A stretch of DNA of 64,000 bases, taken from contig NZ_SJPU01000003.1 of the NCBI RefSeq assembly GCF_007860105.1, forward strand, positions 434,001 through 498,000, written 5' to 3'. Below the pieces are notes generated by a model. The model was not told the origin of the DNA. It saw only the letters and a program-made list of their open reading frames with translations, and did no database searches. A program made the translations under genes and the position numbers. How positions within the stretch are numbered: the stretch's first letter is position 1; every line of letters begins with the position of its first letter. Positions 26,899 through 37,890 of the stretch are shown piece by piece. This DNA comes from Allorhodopirellula heiligendammensis. Its GTDB lineage: Bacteria > Planctomycetota > Planctomycetia > Pirellulales > Pirellulaceae.

Positions 26899-29800
26899 AT
26901 GGACTCATCGATTCTTCGGCGAAATCGCTTCGTCAGGTACACGTTGATTGGCATTGTCGCGACCTCACTCATGGGGCTGTGCATGCTTTCATTGGCGGTG
27001 GGGATTCATTTGTCACGGAGTCAGAATGGGGCTGCCTCCGTCGCGGTTAAGCCCGATGATGTCAATCCCAGGCCCACCCGCAAAGCCGCTCTGCCAGCAC
27101 CACAAACCGACGCGACGGCGCAGTCCCGGCTTGAGAACGGCACCAATCCACCTCGATCAGCGCCCAGTCCGTCACCAAGCCCGACAACCTTGCTAGCAGC
27201 GACGCCTGCCGCGAACACTCCCCAGGGTCCACATCCCGAGCAAGCCACCGACCAATCACGCCTCGCCCAGTCTTCAACTGCCCATCCGATTGAACGCGGG
27301 GTTGTTTCGCAAGTGGAGAACGACGCGGTCCCCATCGCTGATGAGCCGAGAGATGTGCCGAGTGTCTCGGACGATCCAGTTCGCTTAGCGTACCAGTGGT
27401 CAGCAACGGAATCGTCTGTCTACGAGTTTTCTGGAAGCGCCGAAATTGGCTCGCGCACCGTTTCATTGAGCGGACGCAATACCTTGCAGCCGACCGGCCG
27501 AAAGCCTACTGAGTCTAGGTCGCCCACGCCTGCAAAAGAGGGAACGGGCAGCGGATTCCTCGTGACCGCGGATGGTATCGTAGTTACTTGCGCCCATGTA
27601 ATTGACGGTGCCACCTCGATCAAGGTCGTCCAGGACCGCAAGTCGTATGAGGCGGAGGTCGTGGCAATTGACGACGACCTCGATTTGGCGGTGTTGAAGA
27701 TCCAAGGGCCATCATTCCCCTTCCTCAAGATAGGAGATTCGGATCGAGTGCGTTTAGCCGACGAAGTCCGCGCCGTCGGATTCCCACTCTCCGATGTGCT
27801 CGGTGAGTCGGTAAAGGTCACCCGAGGTGAGGTCTCCGGCAGAGGCGGCCCTCACGGGAGTTCGGGATTGCAGATCGATGCGAGCATTAATCCCGGCAAC
27901 AGCGGCGGCCCCGTGATCGACCGATCCGGTCATGTCATCGGAGTTGCCAATGCTCTCTTAGCAGGGCTCGGTATCTCGGAGGTGGGCTTTGCGATTCCGG
28001 CCAAGGAGGTGGCGAGCCTTGCCCACCGCCATCAACTGCCTGTCACATTTGACGATGTCTCCGATGTTTTGCCACCACCTGATCTAGTTGCCAAGGTGAG
28101 CCCCGCCGTTGTACTCCTGAAGGTCACGCACGGGCCTGGAGGTATTGGCAGCAAGCCCGCCCGCGAAATCAAGATTACGAACTTCTGGACGGAATCGACT
28201 CGAGAGCAGAACTCTGGCGCGTTCGGACGGATGGCGCATTTCCAACCGCCCCAGCATGCCAATTTCTCCGGTGCAGCGTTCTTTGACGCGTTGGGGCAAG
28301 TATCCCAACTGAGCGATCAATCAGCCTTGCCTTATCTCCTCGGCAACGCCGCCGCGATCGGAGTGGAGCGTTTGCCCGACCAGGCTCCAGGCCGAATCAA
28401 CGAGCAACGAGTGATCACGATCGAGATCAACCCCACCGAAGATCGCTCGTCTCGCTTCGGTCCTTATGCGGGCATGCCCAATCGAGTCCGACCGCCCTGG
28501 ATGCGATCCTCACCTCCAAGGGGAACGCCCGGGGACGTCTACACGGGAACAGAGTCGAGTTCGGTGAGTGTGGGAGCACAATATGGTGACATCGTCGATG
28601 TCACGAAAAACTACGAACTGCGAGTTCCAAGTAAGTCCGGTGAAGGGCCGGACATGATCAAGGTAGTTGGCCAAGGAACGGGCCACTTCAACCTGAGCAC
28701 AGGCCAAATGAAGGATTTCCAATACCACGCCGAGATCGTCATTTCGGAAGGAAACATCACGCTGAGAATTCCGACCGAATTGAGGTACTCGTTGGTCAGC
28801 AAAGCGAAGCTCGCCGAGGAACGGGCCAAGGCGAAAGCAGCACGAATTCGATCTGATGCCGCTCGACTCGCCGAACGGGAAAAGCGAGCAGACCTTCCCG
28901 GTTCAGCTGAATTCCATGCCCATCAATCGATCGACGCGTCGTTGCCGCGAAACCAAAACAGTGCCCTCGAACTCAGCATCAATACGCTCGGGGTATCCTC
29001 GAATCTCGACCAGCTCGCGGTGAGCGATGGCAACACCAGTTCTCATCGTTCCGACCCAAGCATCAAACTGGTGAAGGTCGATGTCACGCCCACCAACGAT
29101 GCGGGCTCGATTCGACAGTTTCGGTCCGGATCGTGGGGTTACAAGGGCCTCGCATTCACACCTGATGGTTCAGAACTGGTTACGTTCGGCAATCAAAATG
29201 TGAGCGTCTTGAACGTCCAGACGGGCCAGTCGGAGATGTTTACTCTTGAGGACAACGAAGCTCGGTTCCGCACCTGCGTGGCGGTATCACCCGACGGCAG
29301 TCGCATCGCAGGCGGCACTCAGGGAGGGTATGTGCTGATATGGAAACGGATGCCAGGAAAGCCGCTCGTTCCCGAGCACCGATTTAAAATTGACAAGCGG
29401 GAAGTGAAGGCGATCGCGATCTCGTCCGACAACACGCATGTCCTGACCGCGCATGCGGGCGGTGACGCCTATCTGTGGGAACTCGCGAGTGGCGAGATCC
29501 TGGGCTGTTACCGCGGTTTCAAGTTCAGCTCAACAGCGGCGGTTCGCTTCACCAGTGATGATGAGCAAGCGTTGATCTGCGATACACGGCATGCCGTGCT
29601 GGTGGATGTTCAAACGCTCAAACCGTTGCAGAAAATGGAATTAACGCGCGGCAGTGGACAGAGCGTTGCCATCTCCTTGGATGGCAAACGGATCAGCGCA
29701 GGGGAGATCTACAAAATGGAATCTTGGGATCCGATCACCGGACAGAAGTTGCCACTCTGCGAAGGGACACAGATTCAGTGGTCCGCCGCGTTCTCGCCTA

Positions 29801-30021
29801 ATGGAAAACACTTGCTCACCGGCAGTTCGGGCAAGCTGACACTGTGGGATGTTGATACCGGACTTAAGCTAAAGGAGCTGACGATGAGTGATTCAGGATA
29901 CGTCAAGTACGTCGCCTTCTCGCCTGACGGCAGGCATTGTGCTGCCGTAGGCGCGCCCATTGGCAGTTTAGTCGAAGTATTTCAACTACCATCCAATGAC
30001 GGGCACCATGAAACCTACTAG
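26899..30021 (+). CDS. Membrane-anchored trypsin-like protease fused to WD40 repeats
   Basis: 1040 residues. An N-terminal membrane helix (IGIVATSLMGLCMLSLAVGI, about 17-36) is followed by a Pro/Ser/Thr-rich linker. The trypsin (S1C) domain spans about 210-390 with an intact triad: His in TCAHVID (H233), Asp in DDLDLAVLKI (D262) and Ser in NPGNSGGP (S335). A middle region of about 300 residues has no recognised domain but contains a charged helix around 640-680. From about 750 to the end at least five WD40-like repeats are seen, with motifs such as VAVSPDGSRIAGG, LTLWDVDTG and VAFSPDGRH, forming a propeller probably used to bind partners. It overlaps the next gene region closely and is likely co-transcribed with it. 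The fusion is unusual outside planctomycetes. Confidence 0.87.
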   Translation: MDSSILRRNRFVRYTLIGIVATSLMGLCMLSLAVGIHLSRSQNGAASVAVKPDDVNPRPTRKAALPAPQTDATAQSRLENGTNPPRSAPSPSPSPTTLLAATPAANTPQGPHPEQATDQSRLAQSSTAHPIERGVVSQVENDAVPIADEPRDVPSVSDDPVRLAYQWSATESSVYEFSGSAEIGSRTVSLSGRNTLQPTGRKPTESRSPTPAKEGTGSGFLVTADGIVVTCAHVIDGATSIKVVQDRKSYEAEVVAIDDDLDLAVLKIQGPSFPFLKIGDSDRVRLADEVRAVGFPLSDVLGESVKVTRGEVSGRGGPHGSSGLQIDASINPGNSGGPVIDRSGHVIGVANALLAGLGISEVGFAIPAKEVASLAHRHQLPVTFDDVSDVLPPPDLVAKVSPAVVLLKVTHGPGGIGSKPAREIKITNFWTESTREQNSGAFGRMAHFQPPQHANFSGAAFFDALGQVSQLSDQSALPYLLGNAAAIGVERLPDQAPGRINEQRVITIEINPTEDRSSRFGPYAGMPNRVRPPWMRSSPPRGTPGDVYTGTESSSVSVGAQYGDIVDVTKNYELRVPSKSGEGPDMIKVVGQGTGHFNLSTGQMKDFQYHAEIVISEGNITLRIPTELRYSLVSKAKLAEERAKAKAARIRSDAARLAEREKRADLPGSAEFHAHQSIDASLPRNQNSALELSINTLGVSSNLDQLAVSDGNTSSHRSDPSIKLVKVDVTPTNDAGSIRQFRSGSWGYKGLAFTPDGSELVTFGNQNVSVLNVQTGQSEMFTLEDNEARFRTCVAVSPDGSRIAGGTQGGYVLIWKRMPGKPLVPEHRFKIDKREVKAIAISSDNTHVLTAHAGGDAYLWELASGEILGCYRGFKFSSTAAVRFTSDDEQALICDTRHAVLVDVQTLKPLQKMELTRGSGQSVAISLDGKRISAGEIYKMESWDPITGQKLPLCEGTQIQWSAAFSPNGKHLLTGSSGKLTLWDVDTGLKLKELTMSDSGYVKYVAFSPDGRHCAAVGAPIGSLVEVFQLPSNDGHHETY

Positions 30022-30031
30022 GGAATCGCAA

Positions 30032-31510
30032 ATGAGCGACAAGATCATGGTGCAGTGCAGTCATTGCGACAAGCGACTGCGGGCGACGCCGGCCGCGCAG
30101 GCCCGACGTGCACGATGTCCCGCATGCCAGACCGTCCTTACGATTCCAGCAACAACCGATACACCCCTATCGATCAATCGCGAGTCTGCGCCGACCCATC
30201 CTCAAGGATCTGAGTCGAATCCTCAATCGTCTGGCCAAACCAGTCGCATGCCGAGGCCTGTGGTTGCCGCAACCGAACAGGAACCAGTCCCGGCAGTGCC
30301 ACCGGCTTCGGATCCACTCGATTTTGATCATTTCTCAGATAATCCGTATCTACATTCTGCTCCTATCCGAACCATTCCTCCAACTTCTAATCGCCTAGCA
30401 ACAGCCTCATCGGAGACCAACAAGAATTTGGTTCCCGCTTGGCTGATGGTTGGATTGGCGGGAGGCGGTATCGCCGCCGCGGCATTGTTCGTCGGCGGTG
30501 CGGTCGCGTTGTGGAGCGTACTCTCGATCACGACGAGCGTCGCTGCTCCGTCGGAGACCCTCGCAGCGCCCTCGGGCTCCTCGGGAGTGGCGTCCCCCAC
30601 GACACCTCAGCATGCCCTGCCACCCGCCCGCGCTATCGATCCTGCCAAACTTGGTTACGTCGACCTACCTCCGCTAGGAGCTGAAGAAGAAACGTTTCCT
30701 TCGGGAGTGACGAGCTATTTCGTACGTCTCTCAGGGTCGGCAGATAAACCGGCAGGGCGGATGCAAATGCGGATCTACCTACCGCCCGGCGAGCACGGGA
30801 TGGGGGCTCTGCCATGCGTGCTAGTCGCACCTGCGGGAACGCCGCTGCTGCACGGGGTCGATCTCGATCAAAACACGGACTACCACGATGAAACGCTTCC
30901 GTATGCCGAGGCCGGCATGGTCGTCATTGCGTACTCGCTCGACGGTCCAGTCTCTGAGGCAGCGCAGCAGAATGAGCAGATCTTAATGGGAGAGCTTGCC
31001 ACTCAATTCCCACGTTTCCGCGACGCCGGAGGCGGCGTTGCCAACGGCCGGATGGCAGTGCAATACGCACTGCAGCAATTACCAATGGTGGATTCAGAAC
31101 GAATCAATTGTGCCGGCCACAGTTCCGCGGCGACAGTGGCACTCTTGCTGGCCGCAGCAGAGCCCAAAATCAATCGCGTGGCCGCCTTTGCAGCCGCCTA
31201 CGACCTTGAATCCCGCATGGCTGACGTGGTCTCCAATCCCAGCATTCAGCAACTGCTGCCCGGCGTTGGAGCGTTCGTGATGAAGACGTCACCGATCAAC
31301 GTCACTCACTCCATCGAATGCCCCGTTCTCGTATTTCACGCTCGCGACGACACCAATGTTCCCATCGGCGACGCCGAGAAATTCATCGCGAAACTGCGTC
31401 GCTCCAATAAGGAGGTGGACCCCATCATTGTCACCAGCGGGGGGCACTATCAATCAATGATCGATCAAGGAATTCCTGCTGCGATAAAGTTCTTCAGCTC
31501 GTCGGACTAA
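30032..31510 (+). CDS. Zinc-ribbon membrane protein with C-terminal alpha/beta hydrolase domain
   Basis: 492 residues from ATG 30032, chosen because the zinc ribbon starts right after it; an upstream start at 29996 would overlap the previous gene. Cysteines C9, C12, C29 and C32 form the ribbon. A Ser/Pro-rich linker and a membrane helix (about 131-165, rich in Gly, Ala and Val) follow. The C-terminal ~280 residues are a dienelactone-hydrolase-like alpha/beta hydrolase: nucleophile Ser in GHSSA (about 362), Asp in HARDDTNVP (about 438) and His in SGGHYQS (about 471). The hydrolase domain should lie outside the cytoplasm if the ribbon is inside. The substrate is unknown. It begins 10 bases after the protease/WD40 gene and is probably co-transcribed. 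Confidence 0.85.
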   Translation: MSDKIMVQCSHCDKRLRATPAAQARRARCPACQTVLTIPATTDTPLSINRESAPTHPQGSESNPQSSGQTSRMPRPVVAATEQEPVPAVPPASDPLDFDHFSDNPYLHSAPIRTIPPTSNRLATASSETNKNLVPAWLMVGLAGGGIAAAALFVGGAVALWSVLSITTSVAAPSETLAAPSGSSGVASPTTPQHALPPARAIDPAKLGYVDLPPLGAEEETFPSGVTSYFVRLSGSADKPAGRMQMRIYLPPGEHGMGALPCVLVAPAGTPLLHGVDLDQNTDYHDETLPYAEAGMVVIAYSLDGPVSEAAQQNEQILMGELATQFPRFRDAGGGVANGRMAVQYALQQLPMVDSERINCAGHSSAATVALLLAAAEPKINRVAAFAAAYDLESRMADVVSNPSIQQLLPGVGAFVMKTSPINVTHSIECPVLVFHARDDTNVPIGDAEKFIAKLRRSNKEVDPIIVTSGGHYQSMIDQGIPAAIKFFSSSD

Positions 31511-31576
31511 AATATCGAAATGAATCGATGAAAGTGTTTTGAATCACTGCCTAGTGAATGCGATGAACTATACAAA

Positions 31577-31876
31577 TTGCGGAACGTTTTCACTGCAGCT
31601 CCGAGATCGCAAATTCGACCGCCCTCTCGGCGTCGTTGGGCTTGGATAGGATTCCTGGGGACCTGTTTCCCGATCGCTATCCTCGGAATCGCCGGCCTGT
31701 ATTCAGATGCGTGCTATGCCGCCACACTACCTCCGAATAATCCACGATGCGGAAACGCAGCGATGGGCGCTATCCTTCTAATCGTTCCGATCGCCCCCGC
31801 GGTGGGCTGTGTGGGCGCTGGTTGTGGGTACGTTTCAGCGATCTTATACAGTGCCCGGACAAGTTTCACTGCGTGA
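31577..31876 (+). CDS. Possible small membrane protein
   Basis: 99 residues from a TTG codon. Two hydrophobic segments (WIGFLGTCFPIAILGIAGLY, about 22-41, and AILLIVPIAPAVGCVGAGCG, about 65-84) look like membrane helices, with four or five cysteines scattered between and after them. The start is not well supported; no ATG is available in the frame. It lies between the hydrolase and the convergent PSP1 gene. It may be real, but the evidence is only hydrophobicity. Confidence 0.4.
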   Translation: MRNVFTAAPRSQIRPPSRRRWAWIGFLGTCFPIAILGIAGLYSDACYAATLPPNNPRCGNAAMGAILLIVPIAPAVGCVGAGCGYVSAILYSARTSFTA

Positions 31877-31922
31877 TGTCGTTCGCCGCAGAAATGTGAT
31901 GAAGGCAGGACGGGAGCGGGCG

Positions 31923-32519
31923 TTACTTGACCTTGCATGCGCCGGCGACGGCACAGGTCGCACAGCCAGTCGCTGTTCCACAGCCGCCTCCGGCATCGGT
32001 GCCGCATCCGGGACCGCAGCCTTCAGTCATCAATTCGCTTAGGCGAATCGATTGGACTTGAGACTCATATTCAGCCACGATGGTGTTGGTCAACTCGCGG
32101 CCGAGCGCATCGACGGGCCCGATGAAATGCAGCACCAATGTATTGCCATCGAAGAGTTGATCGACGTCTAAGAGCATTGCCGCGGAGTCACTCGCGGCCA
32201 ATACGTCTTGGCAACGGCGAACGGCATCACATTTGTACCGCTGTAACCGCTCGACGAGTAACCGGTCATCTGCGGTCAGTCCGCGGATGATCGTCAGTGA
32301 CGATGAATTGTGGACGTGTGCCTCGTGGTGACAGGTGACATCTCCGATTGTGGCACGAGCGGCCGCGAACTTGGATTCGCCTAGCACCTCACCGAGTTCG
32401 ACGCCGCGAGGTGTTTGCACGAGCACCTCGCTGCCGCGTCCGAGTTTCATCTCAGGCAGCAGCGGATTGGCAAGAAACACGTCACCGGCGAACCCGATTC
32501 GAACGAGGTAGGCGGTCAC
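31923..32519 (-). CDS. PSP1-domain protein with Cys-rich tail
   Basis: 198 residues. The main part matches the PSP1 C-terminal domain (also called the YaaT/RicT type), seen in MTAYLVRIGFAGDVFLA, VLVQTPRGVELGEVLGE, and the LVERLQRYKCDAV and DGNTLVLHFIGPVDALGREL segments. RicT-type proteins in Bacillus belong to a complex that affects RNA processing and development. The C-terminal ~30 residues are Gly-rich with six cysteines (GCGPGCG and GCATCAVAGAC stretches), which could bind a metal or iron-sulfur cluster. It begins two bases after the stop of the glycyl-tRNA synthetase gene, so they are co-transcribed. The exact role is uncertain. Confidence 0.87.
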   Translation of the reverse strand: MTAYLVRIGFAGDVFLANPLLPEMKLGRGSEVLVQTPRGVELGEVLGESKFAAARATIGDVTCHHEAHVHNSSSLTIIRGLTADDRLLVERLQRYKCDAVRRCQDVLAASDSAAMLLDVDQLFDGNTLVLHFIGPVDALGRELTNTIVAEYESQVQSIRLSELMTEGCGPGCGTDAGGGCGTATGCATCAVAGACKVK

Positions 32520-32521
32520 GG

Positions 32522-34135
32522 TTAGGCCAGGATACGCTGGCGAATTTCAGCGACGCAATCATCGATCTTCACCCGCGTTTGTTCGAGCGAGTCGCGATCC
32601 CGAATCGTGACGGTTCGATCGGTCAAGGAATCGCCATCGACCGTGATGCAGTACGGCGTGCCCGCTTCATCCTGACGACGATATCGCCGGCCGACAGCGC
32701 CCTTGGCGTCGTAGAATACATTGAAATGCTGCTTCAGCCCCGCGTAGATTTCTTGAGCGATCTCCGGCATCCCATCCTTTTTGACCAAGGGGAACACAGC
32801 GGCTTTGATCGGCGCTAGTCGGGGGTGCAGCTTCATCACTGTACGGCCCTGCATCTTGCCATTTTCATCGGGTGCCTGGTCTTCGGTGTAGCCTTCGCAC
32901 AAGAATGCGAGGGCCGCGCGATCGGCGCCGGCGGATGGTTCGACCACGTGCGGGATAAATTTCTCGTTAGAGATGTCGTCCCGGTAGGTTAGGTCCTTGC
33001 CACTGCCGCGATACTTTGGCTTGCCATCCTCGCCGAGCTGCAGGGTCATGGGGTTGGTCGCGGGGTCGAGCTTGCCTTCCATATGGCTGCGCAGATCAAA
33101 ATCGCCGCGGTGGGCGATACCTTCAAGTTCGCCGTACTCGCCCTCGGGCAGGAACGGGAAGGCGTACTCAATGTCCGCGGTCCCGACGCTGTAGTGGGCG
33201 AGTTCGGATTGCTCGTGCTCTCGCATGATCAGCGACTCGCTCGACAGCCCCATCGCGGTATACCAAGCCATGCGGCGATCGCGCCAGTACCGATACCAAT
33301 CGTGAGATTGATCGGGATGACAGAAAAACTCGATCTCCATCTGTTCAAACTCACGCGATCGGAACGTGAAGTTACGAGGTGTGATTTCATTGCGGAAACT
33401 TTTGCCGACCTGGCCGATTCCAAAAGGCACACGCACACGTGAGCTGTCCAGGACATTTTTGAAATTAACGAAGATGCCCTGGGCAGTTTCTGGGCGCAGA
33501 AACGTGGTGTCATCAGCACCGCCGAGTGCCCCCAGCGTGGTCTTGAACATCAGGTTAAACTCGCGCGGCTCGGTGAGCGTGCCGAGCGACTTGGCATCCG
33601 GCCCCAGTACATCGTCGTGAGAATCGAGCTTATCGAGCGTGATTGATTCGGACTCGATAGTTAATTCGCCAGCGTTCTTGGGGCGAAGTTTGAAAAACTT
33701 GAGCGCTCGGCGCTGAATTTCCTCGTGCTCATGCTCGATTTCTGCAAGTGTGGTGATGAAGACTTTTTGTCCGTTGTACTCAACGAATCGGCCACGAACT
33801 TGGTCGTGCCGATAGCGTTTCTTGGATTCGCGGCAATCGACCATGTAGTCATGGAACAAATCATAATGTCCGCTGCATTTCCACACTTGAGGGTGCATGA
33901 GGATCGTGCAATCCAGGCCGACCATTTCAAATGACGACGGGGCGCCCGCAGGGGCAGTCAATTCGTTGTGGCCGGTGATCATGTCCTGCCACCAGGCGTT
34001 CTTTAGATTCCGCTTCAGTTCGACACCCAACGGCCCGTAGTCCCAAAGCCCCTGCACTCCGCCGTAGATTTCACTGGATTGAAACAGAAAACCGCGTCGT
34101 TTGCACAACGACACGAGCGCGTCCATGGACTTCAT
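32522..34135 (-). CDS. glyS: Glycyl-tRNA synthetase (alpha2, eukaryote-like type)
   Basis: 537 residues of the dimeric class II enzyme that charges tRNA-Gly with glycine. Motifs: WDYGPLGVELK near the N-terminus, RPETAQGIFVNFK, motif 2 as FRNEITPRNFTFRSREFEQMEIEFF, and motif 3 with EPSAGADRA. The C-terminal anticodon-binding domain starts near PRLAPIKAAVFPLVKKDG and ends with a TVTIRDRDSL segment. This is the single-chain type, not the split glyQ/glyS alpha-beta type. ATG at 34135 fits; an in-frame codon for the second Met four residues in is also possible. The PSP1 gene follows two bases downstream. No T-box is visible upstream. Confidence 0.95.
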   Translation of the reverse strand: MKSMDALVSLCKRRGFLFQSSEIYGGVQGLWDYGPLGVELKRNLKNAWWQDMITGHNELTAPAGAPSSFEMVGLDCTILMHPQVWKCSGHYDLFHDYMVDCRESKKRYRHDQVRGRFVEYNGQKVFITTLAEIEHEHEEIQRRALKFFKLRPKNAGELTIESESITLDKLDSHDDVLGPDAKSLGTLTEPREFNLMFKTTLGALGGADDTTFLRPETAQGIFVNFKNVLDSSRVRVPFGIGQVGKSFRNEITPRNFTFRSREFEQMEIEFFCHPDQSHDWYRYWRDRRMAWYTAMGLSSESLIMREHEQSELAHYSVGTADIEYAFPFLPEGEYGELEGIAHRGDFDLRSHMEGKLDPATNPMTLQLGEDGKPKYRGSGKDLTYRDDISNEKFIPHVVEPSAGADRAALAFLCEGYTEDQAPDENGKMQGRTVMKLHPRLAPIKAAVFPLVKKDGMPEIAQEIYAGLKQHFNVFYDAKGAVGRRYRRQDEAGTPYCITVDGDSLTDRTVTIRDRDSLEQTRVKIDDCVAEIRQRILA

Positions 34136-34365
34136 GTGATTTTGGGGAGCGGGAGGAGCAAAGTAGATTGGAAAGCGGGGTATTGTCGACGAATTGCCAC
34201 TTTACGCAAGCATCGGTGCGTCCATCCTTGCCATTCGCGTTACGAAAGTTGCCTCGCACGGTGTTTTCGCAAAGGCCAGCCTAGCAAGTGCCCTCCGCGA
34301 GTCGAGCCCGTCATCGGGTCAGCAAGGCGGCTCGACAGACAATTCGTGGTTGCTGGGGTGGATAC

Positions 34366-35283
34366 TTAGTAGCGAGTCGAGCCAAACGCGGGGGTGGCCA
34401 TTTGAGTCCCGCCCGAATTGAGCTGGGCATCTCGGGCGGAATTGATTTGGCGACTCAGCGCGGCAATGCGCTCGGTGGCCATCGCTGAATTGGGCCCCAA
34501 GGCTCCACCACCGACCTGCAACGCTTGCTGATAGTTCTGCAACGCCTGGACGGGGTCGCCGCTCTGTTCTCGGAGGCGTGCCAACGCCAACCACGCGCGG
34601 GGGTTGTTGGCATCGGTTTGCACGGCGTCTTCCAGATACTTCAATGCCACTTGTGGTTCGCCATGTTCCTCATACAGGCGAGCCAGTTCGATCCGCGGTT
34701 CAGCAAGTGTGGGGTTTTGGGCCGCCCAGTTCTTCATTAACGCAAACGCACGATCAGGACGCCCTGAGTCAACCAACAGCACTGCCAGACCGCGATGAGC
34801 GTCGACATGATTGGGATCGTGATCGAGGGTTTGATTGTAGAGCGATTCACTTTGCCGGATCAGATTCGGGTCTTGGCGTTGGTTCCCCAACCGGTGGGTA
34901 GTCGCGGCCAGGTTGTAGTAGCCGTCGGGATCCGCTGGATTCGAAGCGATGGCTTTACGAAATTGTTCCATCGCACCGGTGTATTGGCCTTGGTTGTACA
35001 TGGCCGCCCCCTGCGTGTTCTGGCTGCCCGAAGCCCAGTGGCAGCCCGTGAGTGTTGTCAGGATGATGCCGACGATCATCGAACTGATCAGGCAGGCCCA
35101 CGTCATCCACGGTCGCCTCGCACCGATCGAGTGGGGGTAGTCGGACGCGGGCGAGACATGGAGGTCCGACGTGATGTCGAGGTCACCGTCGCTACCGACG
35201 AGACGCAATCGCGGTGACTCAGGTACGAGATCAGTTGTGGCGGGCGGAACGATTGCCGTTTGGCGTAAAGCGGGACTGGGCAT
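34366..35283 (-). CDS. TPR-repeat protein, membrane-associated
   Basis: 305 residues. A hydrophobic segment (CLISSMIVGIILTTLTGC, about 64-82) is preceded by 60 polar residues, so it may be an inner-membrane anchor with the rest outside. From about 90 there are five or more TPR units, shown by AAMYNQGQYTGAMEQFRKAI, YYNLAATTHRLG, ARLYEEHGEPQVALKYLEDA and LARLREQSGDPVQALQNYQQAL. The end is Gln/Asn/Gly-rich. It probably serves as a protein-protein scaffold. The gene is on the same strand as glyS but separated by 230 bases. Confidence 0.87.
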   Translation of the reverse strand: MPSPALRQTAIVPPATTDLVPESPRLRLVGSDGDLDITSDLHVSPASDYPHSIGARRPWMTWACLISSMIVGIILTTLTGCHWASGSQNTQGAAMYNQGQYTGAMEQFRKAIASNPADPDGYYNLAATTHRLGNQRQDPNLIRQSESLYNQTLDHDPNHVDAHRGLAVLLVDSGRPDRAFALMKNWAAQNPTLAEPRIELARLYEEHGEPQVALKYLEDAVQTDANNPRAWLALARLREQSGDPVQALQNYQQALQVGGGALGPNSAMATERIAALSRQINSARDAQLNSGGTQMATPAFGSTRY

Positions 35284-35644
35284 CGGCTCTTTCGCAAATA
35301 AATAAGTAAACGCGTCTTGTTCGTTGTTAGCGTTTTGGAGCGATTGACCGCAAGACGAACCTAAACGACGTTATGTAGCGATTCTTGCCTTGACCCTGAG
35401 GCGACTGAATGACATCAGGGGGACCGCCGATGTTCGTCGAGACCGTCCATCAGGGCTGTGGATCCTCACCGTCGCCGAGCACGCCTCGTGCGCAAAAGAA
35501 CGAGATCACGCAAGACATCCAGCAGGTGCCCGCGACCAGAAGTTCCCCAAGATGGCAGACGCGGATGGCAGGCGCGGATGAGGCGCTCTCGAGCGAGTCT
35601 TTGGGGGCTGCGGGGCTGGTGGCTACGGAGGCCGCATCCGCTGA
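35284..35644. other. Intergenic region
   Basis: About 360 bases between two leftward genes. The frames present look random. Near 35290-35320 it is AT-rich, consistent with a promoter for the TPR gene. Nothing else is supported. Confidence 0.4.
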
Positions 35645-37890
<2,246 letters not shown>

